From: Thermomucor indicae-seudaticae
Lineage: Eukaryota; Mucoromycota; Mucoromycetes; Mucorales; Lichtheimiaceae
Length of the DNA: 47,354 nucleotides
Reading direction: 5' to 3'
NCBI GenBank assembly: GCA_000787465.1
Contig: JSYX01000253.1
Location: forward strand, 1 to 47,354
Shown here in pieces: positions 20,542 through 33,156 of the stretch; positions within the stretch are counted from its first letter, which is position 1; each line of letters opens with the position of its first letter. The notes beneath the pieces are model-generated. The model saw only the letters and a program-made list of their open reading frames with translations. It searched no databases and was not told the DNA's origin. The translations under genes and the position numbers were made by a program.

Positions 20542-20840
20542 TTACGCTTCCCCGCATAATCTTTTGCGCGTCCTAATCCAAGCAAGAAGTTAAAACATCT
20601 CTGCATTGGCAATCTTTGGAAGCTTTGCTAAGAATCGTGTAATTGCGTCCGAAGAATTGTTACAAGAGACATGATATTCAATGCATCCGTTCATCGAGCG
20701 CAAACGTCATCCTTTAGTATAAATGATGCAAAATCCGTGTACAAAACGAAAGTCCAGTACTCCTTGTGTAATAGGAAATGAGACAGAGAAAGAGGCGGGG
20801 GTATGTAGAAAGTAAATACGAAGCATCTTTCGAGGGGCGG

Positions 20841-23621
20841 TCAAATGAAACCATCTTCAGCCGAGTCAGCGCAACGATTTTTCACATCAATCATCACAGC
20901 CTTGCCATGACCTGCATAAGCGAGCTCTTGGTTTGTGACGATGGCCTGTCTATAGATACGCTCTAGGGATGCCATTTCTTGTCGGCTTTGATAGTCTAAT
21001 TAATTAACGGAAGAAGAGTTAACAAGACGTCAGGATGCCGCAGGCGCAGTCAAAACAAAGATACTTGCAGAGAATAGCTGCGTTAAGTTCAGTAGCTAGT
21101 TCATCGCGTCTAGATCTTTGCATCAAATGTGCAACAGGGCTGTCATGCAAGTCAGGATAAGCGAGCAAGGAAAATATTTCCTATGCAATTTCTTTAGGCT
21201 AAAAGGATGATAAGAGGTACTATTTTTCATAGTGGTCTTACCATCAAACGCTCTCTAATTTTGGGTCTATCGTCATGCCGATATTCTTCTTGAAGTTGCT
21301 GCCCATACTTCATGATTCGCTTCATCATGGCAGGCGCCGAGTCATGCTCCTCTTCTTCTTCGTCCAGTTCCAGTTCACCCAGTGGCAATTCATGGCCGCC
21401 AAAATAACTATGGCTACCAACACTCAGGACGCTACTAGATGTGCTGCTACGCCTTCTTGACAATCTTCGCGGACGACGTCCGCCGCTCAGGGCATGGTCG
21501 TCTTCCCAGCTATCGTGATCCATCACCATTGGTATAGCAGGAGCGCTACTATTCATTACTTCTCCGGTCGTCGGGGAAGCAGGGAATGCAAGGAATCCGT
21601 TGCCGCTACTGCTCGATGATGCAGACGCGGCCACCGCTGCGTAGCTCAGGCGTCGTCGCCGACCGGGCACGTGCATGGAAGAGGATTGTCCATGCCCAGC
21701 TGTGCCGCTCACGGATTTGCGTCTGTCAAAACTGGTTACACTACTATTGTCGTCTGGAAAATCGTCCTCTGCAATAAAGTTGTTGTTGTAGCTACTCACG
21801 CTCGACTTGTCGTCTTCCGTGGCTGCTACTACATCTGACTCCCGTTGTGGTCTATGTTGTAGATCATGACGGTGGTGGTGTTCTCGTGTGCTATAATCTA
21901 GCATCATCTCTACAAATTTGCGGCACTTTAACTCGAACAAGACATCTTGGCCTTTGCTGGATGTAGTAAAGATATTTGGATATGACTGCTCAGTGAGGTT
22001 GATCGCCAGGTCGATGTTGCCTGAAATAACGGCAGCTCGGATACCTGATGTTTGCATCCGTGTATTAGTATTATCACACCAGTTGAATTGTCATAGATTT
22101 CCCCTTACTCTGTCGTTTCAACATGTCTTGCTCGCTATGGTCGGCACTCCAGCCGTCAGTGATGTCGGCGCCCTTATCTGGTGCTTCACACCATAGGCTT
22201 AATTTTCTGCCGGCAACGTATTCTGCGTCTTTAACCATGGTCTTGGCTGCTCCCACGTATCCGTGATGCACAAGGTACGACAATACCAATTCATTCATCT
22301 TTTGGGCCTCTTCCTCACGAAAAAGCTCCTTTTCGTTGGCTGTTGAAGGAACGTCCAAGCAGCCGACGGTTTCCCAGATTGCCGTTTTGCAGTCCTGAAA
22401 CGTGTATGTTGAGTATAACATCACCCTATTCTTTTCTAGGAGAAATGTGGCGGGCTTGCCTTGATGTATTGGACGATATCAAATAGAAAGGGTTCAGTGC
22501 CAAAGTTTGCAGTAACATGTTCTCCAGCTGTCCTTAGACCAACGCACGGATACAATTCCTTTGTCTGGATCGGCAGGTTGGAGAAGGCAACACCAAGAAA
22601 TGTCCCGTTCTTTGTGTAAAATGCCGTTCCATCCGCAAAGTTAACACCACAACCAATAACGTCACCTGTTGTAAAGCACGGACCGTATCGCTGACCCTTT
22701 TCTTGTCCGGCAAAGGAATTACCATCATCCCCATGATAACCCCAAGACCCTGCGTCCCACCCTATGAACCGGCATGATTATTCCATCATGAGATACGGAT
22801 AACTAGCTAGCAATACAAATGGAATCGGTCGGTACCTGGCAGACGGTCCAATTCTTCGTCAGGGCCACAGAATCCTATACCAATGTACCCGTCGTCGCCT
22901 TTAGAGACCACACGGATCTCAAAGTAGAAAACACCGCATTGTGGTCGCATTGGGAAATTGGCTCTTACTGACGCGGCATGCTTGTCGTCCTTGCCTGGTC
23001 CTGTAAAAAATTTTTCGTTCTTAGTCCTCCATCTCATGTCCCTAACTTTACAGAGACATGCTTTATTATACCAGAATAAGTGAGATCAAGTCCATTACGT
23101 CCGATATCTATATATCTCGACTTGTCGTTTTGGTTCCAGCAAGTCGGTAAACGCAAATCAATGCGTTCCAATGACAAACAAAACAATAATGGTGCAGATG
23201 TCAAGACTTTCACTGCTGCCGCTGTTCCTCCTTCTTTCACACTATGATAACTAGCGCTTCGGTTCTGAGTTGTCGTCACCGGTGAAGAGGACTTGTGGTC
23301 AGAGGAGGATAACGGAAAAAAAGATCGCCGACTCTGCAAATAATTGTATTGTTCAAGCACGAGTTCCGCATAAAGTGTGTGCTTGAGATACAGTGGATAT
23401 TTGGGTGGTGCAAGTGATTGATGCAATGCAGGTGGTGGAGGTAGTCCACCCCCAGCATGGTGTGCATGTTTCTTGTGGTGATTAGGGTGTGGAATGCTCC
23501 AAGGAAATGACTGGAGCGGAGGGAAGGCGGACGCATAGGACCATGACGACGACGATGACACGGCAGTCGCCGCGGCTGCTTGGTGCATGGCGGGCCCCAC
23601 AGGAGAGGCTGACGATGACAT
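20841..23621 (-). CDS. GID1: GID/CTLH ubiquitin ligase scaffold, Gid1/RanBPM family
   Basis: Seven exons on the minus strand: 23621-23072, 23000-22836, 22761-22460, 22394-22109, 22044-21242, 21180-21069 and 20995-20841; 790 residues. Gid1 (VID30) holds the GID/CTLH E3 complex together; in yeast it degrades gluconeogenic enzymes. Domains: low-complexity His/Pro/Ser N-terminus, SPRY ([38 protein letters not shown]), LisH ([13 protein letters not shown]), CTLH ([17 protein letters not shown]) and a CRA end ([27 protein letters not shown]). Between CTLH and CRA sits a Ser-rich insertion of about 165 residues. Two introns are GC-AG: 22459-22395 (AAG|GCAAGC) and 21068-20996 (TCT|GCAAGT). Both joins are in phase and restore family sequence, so they look genuine. 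Confidence 0.9.
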
Positions 23622-23880
23622 GCAAGAGTAGGAAAAGAAAAAAGTGAGGAAAAAGCAAGGGGGAAATGCTGCTTGCGTGTGAAAAGTCTCTCGTTTGTCT
23701 CAATTCTAGAAAAATAGGGCAATGTTGTGTTTTTGTGTGAGAGCAGACACCAACTGTGAAAATGAGGACACGTGGTCTCTGTTGACCCAAAAGCTCAAAA
23801 GACCCTCGTCGAAGTCCATTATCCATTCAAAACCATGGGTTGAACAGACAAATCAGGAATTTCATAGTCTATGTGACAAA

Positions 23881-24691
23881 TTATTGTTCTTGTTGCTGCT
23901 GTTCTGGTTGTTTGGCCACATTTTTCTGGGTAGTTGACGAAGATGATGATGGCAGTGCTTCAAATTCCCAAGTCGTCGCACGCAAACCGATACCAGCCGG
24001 CGCATTCATCGTCAGATACCGTAACCATCGTTGGACTACATCTGGATGCGTATCCTTGATCTGCAAAAGACGCTTATGTGTCTTGCGCTCAAAGTTTTCT
24101 TGTGATTTCTTGTGAACAAACGGTGATTTGATAACGGTCCAGCGGGAAGTTTGCGTTGGTAACCGGATAATCCCTGAACAAGGCATGCCGAGGTGGTATG
24201 CTGCTCGTTGTGCAAAGTCTGCGAAAAAGTCGAGTTGCTGTGGGATATAACCGCGAAGTTGGAGATTGCATACAGGAATACCATGCGTTGGCTTTAGCCG
24301 CTTGGGTACTGCAGACAGAAAGAACAGAGTCAACTATTTGTCGAAACCACTCTCAAAGCTAATCATTTATTATTACCTTCAAAAGTCTCGGTCGATTTCT
24401 TTGGCTCTTCTACAGCCGGAATTTCCAACGTAGTACTACTGCCATTGCTTACTTCTGCATTAACGGGCTGAGCTTTGGACCTATGTTGATGCTTCAATGT
24501 TAAAGCTCTGGGGGGCCAAGTAACATAAAAGGCTCGGTCTTACACCAACGAACGTGAAAGCGTTAAGCTGTTGTTTCGAGCCACAGAAGAGACAACGCGA
24601 GACTAATATTCGGCTGAATAAGCAAATGGCTCCTCAACTCGTGAATGTGGACAGTAGTATGTGGAGTTTACTATACCGTAAAGAACGACAT
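23881..24691 (-). CDS. RSM10: Mitochondrial small-subunit ribosomal protein uS10 (RSM10)
   Basis: Exons 24691-24677, 24602-24550, 24507-24377 and 24308-23881 join in phase to 208 residues. uS10m is part of the mitoribosome head. The uS10 fold is clear: PVCNLQLRGYIPQQLDFF, IIRLPTQTSRWTVIKSPFVH, KSQENFERKTHKR, VVQRWLRYLTMNAPAGIGL. The tail is Ser/Gln-rich. The 5' end is the least certain part: a five-codon exon MSFFT joined to SRVVSSVARNNSLTLSR gives a textbook presequence, but the 42-nt second intron uses a GTTGGT donor. Other combinations gave stops or no ATG. It is head to head with RPS16, 158 bp between starts, and followed on the same strand by the Gid1 gene. Confidence 0.85.
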
Positions 24692-24849
24692 GGCAAGGGT
24701 GGTCTATTGTGAGAGAGGTGGTCCCGACAAGCCACACTTTGAAAAGTAAAGGTGGCAGCAGCAGAGAGGGGCAAGCGCTGGCGGGGCGGGGAGAAGGGAA
24801 AATCGACGCTTGCTGGCAGGCAGAGGATCCTTCCTTTTTCGAATCCATA
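24692..24849. promoter_or_regulatory. Divergent promoter of uS10m and uS9 (RPS16)
   Basis: 158 bp lie between the two start codons of a mitochondrial and a cytosolic ribosomal protein gene. The strand towards RPS16 is purine-rich (GGTGGCAGCAGCAGAGAGGG). A shared promoter is inferred from position only. Confidence 0.5.
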
Positions 24850-25621
24850 ATGGAAGCTGTCCAGACTTTTGGTCGCAAGGTTCGTCTGGGAAGAGAAGGA
24901 TGGATATTAGGGATAGATGGATGGGGTTGAAAAGAGCTGGGGAATTCTTGCCTACGATATCGAATCGCGCATTCTCCATGCTCGGCCATCAATGTCAGCA
25001 TTGCTTAGCGTTACAAAATTCTGGGCAATTCACATACACACACGACATTAGAGGGACAGGGCAATTCTTTGAATTAGTATAAATTGGCTAAATTCTTGTT
25101 GCATGTTCTTTAGAAAACCGCCACCGCTGTCGCTCACTGCAAGCGTGGACGTGGTCTCATTCGCGTCAATGGCTCGCCCCTTGAGCTTTTGGAACCCGAG
25201 ATTTTGAAGTTCAAGGTCTATGAAGTTATTCTTCTCCTTGGTCAGGAGCGTTTCGCCAACGTCGACATCCGCATCCGTGTCCAGGGTGGTGGTATGTATC
25301 TCTATGCGTGTTCATGTTTTCTTAGCTGGGACCCAACACACGCTGGCATATAGGTATGGTTTCCCAGGTCTACGCTATCCGCCAGGCTCTTGCCAAGTCC
25401 ATCGTTGCTTTCTACCAAAAGTACGTTGATGAGGCTTCCAAGAAGGAAATCAAGGAAATCTTGGTTCAGTACGACCGTACTCTCCTTGTTGCCGACCCTC
25501 GCCGTTGCGAACCCAAGAAGGTTTGTCTTTCTCAACGATGCTTCAGGTTACGGGGTACTAACCCATTGCACAGTTCGGTGGTCCAGGTGCTCGTGCTCGC
25601 TACCAAAAGTCTTACCGTTAA
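24850..25621 (+). CDS. RPS16: Cytosolic 40S ribosomal protein uS9 (RPS16)
   Basis: Four exons, 24850-24879, 25114-25291, 25354-25520 and 25574-25621, give 140 residues, close to the 143-146 usual for the family. [22 protein letters not shown] starts the protein; [29 protein letters not shown] and the universal uS9 end [11 protein letters not shown] follow. uS9 lies in the head of the small subunit and its C-terminal tail reaches the P-site tRNA. A 234-nt first intron directly after the first ten codons is typical of fungal ribosomal protein genes and often carries control elements; none was recognised here. Intron 3 has a perfect TACTAAC branch site at 25556-25562. Confidence 0.95.
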
Positions 25622-26249
25622 ACAAGTGGGGAGAGATGGAGCCTTGCTTTTTTCCTACTTCAGGACAAGTTGGGTTCACTTTACTGTACACTCTACTTTT
25701 CTCTTATTTTGTGGCCTTATAACATGTTTCTTGAATGAAAAAAGCTTGGCCCTCTGCTTTGTCACTATGCTTTTGAACTTGTATTGTAGATATCGTGTCA
25801 TTACGAGATTTGCAATCATTGCGCAAGTGAATCCTTAGTGTTAGGAGAGTATGGAGGTTGAGCTTTACAGTGTGGACTCTGCTAGATAGCAATAGAGATA
25901 CTAATAGCAGCGGGGCGTTTTGGGCTCTCATATATGAAGCCTGTATTAGAGAGTTTATGCTCAAGAAGTAAACATACCTGCAATAATGAGCAGCGCCTCA
26001 GACTATCCACGAAGCCGGTATAACCGACTATTTGCTAGTCGTAATTGCTTGACTCAGTGTATCTTAGAAGCCTTTTAAATCGCTCTGTCGGAGAGGAGAG
26101 GTCCGAACCGGCAAAGCCAGTTTCCCAGCAGTGCCAATATTGGTTGTCGTTACTGTGACACTACCAGTTGTAATAGACTCCCATGAATGTAGTTCATTTG
26201 CCGGACGTCCATAGCTTTCACATGGGTACAAAGCACTGGGTTTTTCCGT
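25622..26249. other. 3' flank of RPS16 and spacer before repeat copy B
   Basis: No gene supported. An open frame on the minus strand (26064-26321) partly overlaps the outer part of repeat copy B but has no counterpart in copy A. Confidence 0.4.
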
Positions 26250-27145
26250 CTGTTTTGCGCTGAAGCAAAAATCTTTTGGTGCTGCTGGCGGCGAGCATTT
26301 TGCACGATTTTCATTTTCCATTTCGCTGTTTTTACTAAACGATGTTCAGCGCCAAGTATTCGGTATCTCTGTCAATATGACGAGGAACGCACCAGTGCAT
26401 CGCCATAAAGTTCTAGATCTTCTCTTTGCAAGGGTTTAGTACAATCATGCCACGTTAGATGTCTCGGCCAAAATAGATATTTAAACAGAGGGCGTTCATT
26501 CTATATTCAACATGCTTTTCTCTTCCTTTTCTTCTTCACATTAGAAGCATCCTCAACTCTACACAACTTTTGAAACCTCATATTACTGCACTGTCCATAA
26601 CATCCACAAGAGTCCATCTACGAAGATTCTCATGCAAGTTCGGAGATGTTTGTTCCCCTTCCGCGCAAGACTTTTGACAGGTGATACTCCTACTCGCAAG
26701 GCAGATAAAGAAGGTCCTTTATTGGCGCAATGAAGGTGTGTTTCCAAAGACAAGGGTATTCTTTGCGAAGTCGCGTGATAGTACGTTCTTTCTGTTTGAT
26801 GATCTATTAATACAAATGCTAATGGTGATGCTAGGTTTTTCCCCTCTTCACTTTAGGGAGTGTGGGGCCGACTGCGGGCCTAATCGGCAGGAGTATGGGT
26901 GGGACATTTGGGCTTTCGTTGTAATCCTGGCGACGACCCCAGGACAGCCTCTTCCGGGGCATACAGGTGTAAGTGTAAATGATTGTTTGAAGCAAAATGA
27001 CAAATGGACTGACCGCATATTCTGCTTTCTCTTTGCTTCAAATTATCGTATCTCTTTTCCGTAAACCATTTTGTTTTCTCTGCGCAAAATGTTTTGTACA
27101 TTACTACAAATTTTATTAAAGAATAAACTGTAATAGAATCCAATG
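26250..27145 (+). repeat. Dispersed repeat, copy B
   Basis: Inverted counterpart of copy A (30-845). Matching blocks follow the same order along both: CAAAAGATTTTTGC (minus strand, near 26280), TCTAGATCTTC (26414), GCCAAAATAGATATTTAAAC (26467), CTTTTGAAACCTC (26569), TTCCCCTTCCGCGCAAGA (26653), GTACGTTCTTTCTGTTTG (26783), TTTTTCCCCTCTTCACTTTAGG (26839) and CAAAATGACAAATGGACTGA (26994). It ends about 100 bp before the ALDH7 start codon, so its right end lies in or beside that gene's promoter. Confidence 0.75.
26632..27063 (+). pseudogene. Orphan gene of the dispersed repeat family (copy B), frame broken
   Basis: The ATG at 26632 opens LFPFRARLLTGDTPTRKADKEG, matching copy A, but a 22-bp insertion near 26716-26737 shifts the frame. 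After it KTRVFFAKSRDS returns, then a donor GTACGTTC at 26783, an intron of about 53 nt with CTAAT before a TAG acceptor, and a second exon that stays open for about 70 residues to TAA at 27061 (SFSPLHFRECGADCGPNRQE...). The ATATTTAAAC block 150 bp upstream is kept in copy A and could be a promoter element. No known family recognised. Confidence 0.45.
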
Positions 27146-27271
27146 ATCACGGGGCGAGCTGTCCGGTCCGCAAAATTTCGTTCCCACGGTGAGATGACAA
27201 TTTTGCCTTATAATGGCCCACCATGTCATCACTTCTCCTTTTTCTCTCTTCTTTAGTAGCTTTAATATCCA

Positions 27272-29350
27272 ATGTTGCGAGCTAACAACTTAATCCGTAT
27301 TTCCCGAACGACAGCAGCTGCTGCTTTAGCGGCCGGCCGACGGAAACCTATCTGCTATCTTTCGACGTTTGAAAAGCACCGAGATACTTTAGAGAAGCTC
27401 GGCATTGAGAAGACCAATAACAAGGGTGTCTTTGATGGCGAATGGAAGGGATCAGGAGAACTGACCGCATCGCTCAACCCGGTCAATAACGAAGTTATTG
27501 CAGAAGTCGTTACAGTATGTGAAAGAACCAGTCAACACAAATGCATGAAAAATAGAGTTAATGACTTGGTTACTGTATACCAGGGCAGTACTCAGGACCT
27601 AAGCACGGCTCTGGACCGTGTAGCAGAAGCCCAAAAGATATGGCGAGAAGTATGTTCTTGCTTTCGGGCACCATCTAGTTAAGACAATGATCTGAACTTT
27701 TCTTTTGGTAATAGTTACCGGTACCAAAACGAGGACAAGTCTTGCTTGCCATGCGAGAGGCATTGGTACAAAATTTAGAACCGTTAGGGAAGCTTGTGGC
27801 TCTCGAGATGGGTAAGTGCATTCTATATACATGAGAGGGGTGAAATGCTAATGGATGAATTGACTTGGGTACTAGGCAAGATATTACCGGAGGGCATTGG
27901 CGAAGTGCAAGAATACGTGGATATTCTGGAATATGCACTTGGACTTTCACGGTCCCTCAATGGATCGTTGATTCCGTCAGAACGTCCAGGTCACATTATG
28001 CTGGAGACGTGGAATCCCATGGGTACCGTAGGCGTTATTAGCGCATTCAATTTTCCAGGTAAAAAGAGACGCTCTATGCATAAATAAGTGGGGTCAGTTA
28101 CATCTCTTAAAAACAGTGGCTGTCTACGGCTGGAACAGCGCAATCGCATTGGTAACAGGCAACGGCGTCTTATGGAAACCTGCGCCCACCACTCCTCTGT
28201 GCTCGATTGCCGTTACTCGTTTGCTGGCCAAGACGCTTAAAGAACACAACCTTCCCCCGGCACTCTGCTCTCTTGTCACAGGTGGCGCCGATATTGGCGA
28301 CGCACTGGCCCACGATCCGCGTGCTTCCGTCATTTCCTTCACAGGCTCCACCAAGGTCGGTCGTCAGGTCGGCCAAGTTGTCCAGGGACGCTTTGGCAAA
28401 TCCATTCTGGAACTCGGCGGCAACAATGCCATCATCGTCACTGAGGACTGCGATCTTGACCTAGCGACGCGCGCCATCCTGTTCGCTGCTGTGGGTACCG
28501 CTGGACAGCGGTGCACGACCACGCGTCGTTTGATTGTCCAAGAGTCCGTCTATGACGAGCTTATCAACAAACTCACCAGTGCATACGCCCAAGTCAAGGT
28601 CGGGGACCCTCTTGAGCCTGGTGTGCTTTGTGGTCCCCTACATACCCAAGCCGCCCTAGGCATTTATACAGACACTCTAGAGCAGGTTCAAAAGCAAGGA
28701 GGCCAGATTCTGTATGGCGGACAGGTTTTGAAGGACAATGGACTGGGTCGCGGTAATTTCGTGATGCCAACCTTGACGAAAGTCAAACCAGACATGGACG
28801 TTGTAAAGAATGAAGCATTTGTCCCTATTCTTCATACAATGACATACAAGGTATGCTCTCTCTCTGGACTGGAACCTGTCATTTGTGGTAAAGAGTATTA
28901 AAATGGTTGTGGTAGACACTCGACGAAGCCATTGCTATCAACAACAATGTAGCTCAGGGCTTGTCTAGTTCTATCTTCACGACCAATCCTGCCACGATCT
29001 TCAAATGGATCGGTCCCTCTGGCTCTGATTGTGGTATCATCAACGTCAATATTCCAACTAATGGTGCCGAAATTGGAGGTGCATTCGGTGGTGAAAAGGT
29101 AAAGTAGTATATGCCCAAGTCTGTCTTGTAGACGGTTGGACTGATGTGGGTTGGATGCACTTCCAGGCTACTGGTGGCGGTCGTGAAAGTGGCAGTGATG
29201 CCTGGAAGCAGTACTGCCGACGCGGAACATGGTGAGCCCGCTGCAATAGCAGTTATCTTCTTTCTCTGAACAACAGCTCACATATTTTTTAATAGCACAA
29301 TCAATTACTCTGGCGCATTGCCGTTGGCGCAGGGAATCAATTTCGGCTAA
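27272..29350 (+). CDS. Aldehyde dehydrogenase, ALDH7 (alpha-aminoadipic semialdehyde) family
   Basis: Eight exons: 27272-27514, 27584-27649, 27715-27811, 27876-28058, 28117-28850, 28916-29098, 29167-29231 and 29296-29350; 541 residues. ALDH7A1 relatives oxidise alpha-aminoadipic semialdehyde in lysine breakdown and also other aldehydes, with NAD+. Signature parts: [26 protein letters not shown], catalytic Glu in LELGGNNAI, catalytic Cys in [12 protein letters not shown], and the ALDH7 end [20 protein letters not shown] (the family key CTINYS follows). The N-terminus [20 protein letters not shown] is Arg-rich and suits mitochondrial import. The repeat copy B just upstream may affect its promoter. 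Whether lysine catabolism is the real role in this fungus is inference. Confidence 0.92.
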
Positions 29351-29597
29351 AGCGATACGCTAAGAAGAAGGAGTCCATGTCACAAAATATACTGTCGAGT
29401 AAATACAGCAGAAGTCGAATGCTCTTTTAGAAAGCATATGTCGGCCGAAATGTTCGCTTCAGGACGTCAGCAGAGTTTTGATGAACATACGCCAATTAAA
29501 GAGCAAACCCCCAACTTCGCAGAACTGACGCCTTATACTAACAAATGTTGCAAAATTATACGTATAACACTTCCATAAGATTATCTATTACAGTAGT

Positions 29598-30823
<1,226 letters not shown>

Positions 30824-31243
30824 GAAAGACCTTGGACAGGAGAAACACCGAATACGAACGCCTCAAATTTTGGGGATCACGTGTTGAGATCAGATAAGGG
30901 GAAAGTGCTCTCGACTGAGGCACGCAAATTTGCGCCAGCACTTGTTCTTCAAACAAATATTATCCCGTATCATCAGAATGCCGGGGGTGTATTTACAATA
31001 AGGTGTCTTGCTGTTGCAGGTTCAAAAAAGCAGTTACAGGATCAAAAGCATTGATGTATCCGCTTTTATAATACATCCCGATGATTGAAAAATGGCATTA
31101 GGGCACAGGGTACTTTTTATACAGTGGACAAAAAAGCAAGGATGTGAGTGTGCGAATACAAAAGACAAAGAGAGAGGTGGTCTATATATATAGATCTATA
31201 GTAGTATGTAGTAGTATATCAGATGCTGGATGGCAAACCGCTT
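30824..31243. other. Promoter of the b5 reductase gene and 3' flank of TIM44
   Basis: No gene seen. An ATATATATAGATCTATAG stretch lies near 31184-31201. Confidence 0.4.
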
Positions 31244-32808
31244 TTACCACGTCGGTCTCGAATCATGCTTGGCCATATCTATTATCCTCCAGCCAGCCGT
31301 GACAGGATTCTGAAGGTCCTCAGGCTCTCTGGTAAGTACACAGGCATACGTGACCTGCTCAATATGATCCTCCTTCCCATAAACGATTTCTCCAGTCCTT
31401 GCATTCCGGAAGACAATAATTTCTTGTGTTCGGAAAGACATTACGAGCACTGGAATATCGTTCTCCAGGATTTTGGCGGCCACAAGCTGACGGTTGTGGT
31501 TATATGAGTACTTGGAACCAAAGGTTTTGCGTCAAGTGCAAAAACTTACATCGACATCACGCAAGTCTTGAATTCTGCAGTCGCTAATCAGACCTTGCTG
31601 TGCTTGAGCTTGGATCAGTGCTGTCAGCACGTTATATGTCTATCATGAGGAATTCCGTTATTTCACATCTTTTCCCCTCATCTTGCCGCTGGCTTATGAA
31701 CATACTGCTTCAGAACACCACAACTTTAACGTCTCCACGTCACCCTTCAAATAAGCCTCCATCACCTCAGGGATGATGTAAGTACGGGCTTCCACCAAAA
31801 ATTTGTCCAAGTTGAAGGTTGGATCAATAGCCTGGAATGCACGAATGGCTTGAGCTTGGTCAGATTCCTCAAAGAAAGAGCCTATTATCAAAGAAACGTG
31901 TGAGTCTTTCTGACACGGGCGACCTGCCACCATTAACAGGAAACTTTACCAAAAGTCTCAGAGATGCGATCCGTAAACGCACGGGTATACGAGATGAAGA
32001 TATTGTCTGATTCCTCATAGGTCCTGCGGGCGCGAAAGATGCCTTGCATAAACGGGTTTTCCTCCTTGAATTTGTTCCAGCTCTCCTTCCATTTCGAATC
32101 CTTGTGAATGACCATGGAAGCGCCTGCATTTGGATCCTCTGCCACACGTCGTTTTGCACCTGGTGCATTTCTTTCAGCCTCCTGGGCCTGTTCACGCAAC
32201 TTGCGTCTGGTCTCTTTTTCGACGAACCCAGTATATCTGCCGGACTCGTCCTTGACTACTGTTCTGAACGACTCGCCCAATTTACCAACAACCGGGTTGT
32301 TCCGAAGGGGCTCCGTATTCTTGTTGATGTGTTCTGCTGCTTTTCGCAATCGTTCGGAAGTCTCTTTGGCGAATTCGGTTTCGGACGCTTCCTTGAGTCG
32401 CTTATTGACCGACTCGCTTACTCTGCCCGCAGCTTTCGAGAGTCGTTCGGATGCTTCCCTTAACCGTTCGCTCTGTTCGGATTGCTGGACCTAAAGAAAC
32501 CTTTCATTTAGTTCTTTCGCTCACATGCACACAAATGACGAGTAACCATTACGTACCTTGGCCTTTTCGTATATTTCCTTGGCTTTTTTTAATGCATCGC
32601 TTTCAGCCAGTTTTCCAGACTCGTCTTGAAGTGACTTGACGCCTTCCTGAATTTCCTTGCTCTTTTTAATTTGTTCTTTAATGGTATCGACAAAGACTTT
32701 CAGAGGAGAGGTGTAATGTCGAACTTGCGTTTGGCTGGCTACACGGTTCCGTACGGTGGCCGCCGCCGCAGTTTTGGAAAGCAAAAGGCTTCTGTACACT
32801 GAGGACAT
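31244..32808 (-). CDS. TIM44: Mitochondrial import subunit Tim44
   Basis: Five exons, 32808-32557, 32490-31950, 31881-31706, 31639-31550 and 31486-31244, encode 433 residues. Tim44 anchors mtHsp70 to the TIM23 channel on the matrix side. The start MSSVYRSLLLSK opens an Arg-rich presequence. A Lys/Glu-rich helical region follows, with the family stretches SKWKESWNKFKEENPFMQ and SFFEESDQAQAIRAFQAIDP, then the C-terminal Tim44-like/mba1-fold domain (EVMEAYLKGDVETLKLWCSE, TYNVLTALI, WRIIDMAKHD near the end). All joins are in phase. The length agrees with yeast Tim44 (431). Confidence 0.95.
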
Positions 32809-33156
32809 GGTGAGCACAAGGGCAAGCCTTTACACAGGAAAGCAAAATCGCAGTTAACCGGGGCCCCAACCACAGCTAAGCCGCAGAATTTCACCATGCA
32901 ATGGCTCCTCTCTCTTTATTATTCAGTACTGAGTTGTCGAGAGTAGTAGTAGACATCGTCAATGCTAGCCAGCTAGTGCCATATGTGGAAGATACGAAGT
33001 AGTATAATTAAAGGAAGAAGAAGGAAAAGCCATGTAAGAGAAAGATTATATTGTGGAGGGAACCACACGGGAGGAAGAAGTAGCTTTTTAACTTGTAATT
33101 TGTGCAGATGGTCCACGGTTGACAGATTGCTTTTTTTTAGGTTCTTTGTTAGGCGG
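32809..33156. other. Promoter region of TIM44 and 3' flank of the GH16 gene
   Basis: No gene seen in this 348-bp stretch. A tract of eight T occurs near 33131. Confidence 0.4.

Noticed and set aside
24603..25001. Open frame of 132 codons on the minus strand over the RPS16 promoter and first intron
   Set aside because: It is antisense to RPS16 exon 1 and has no family features.
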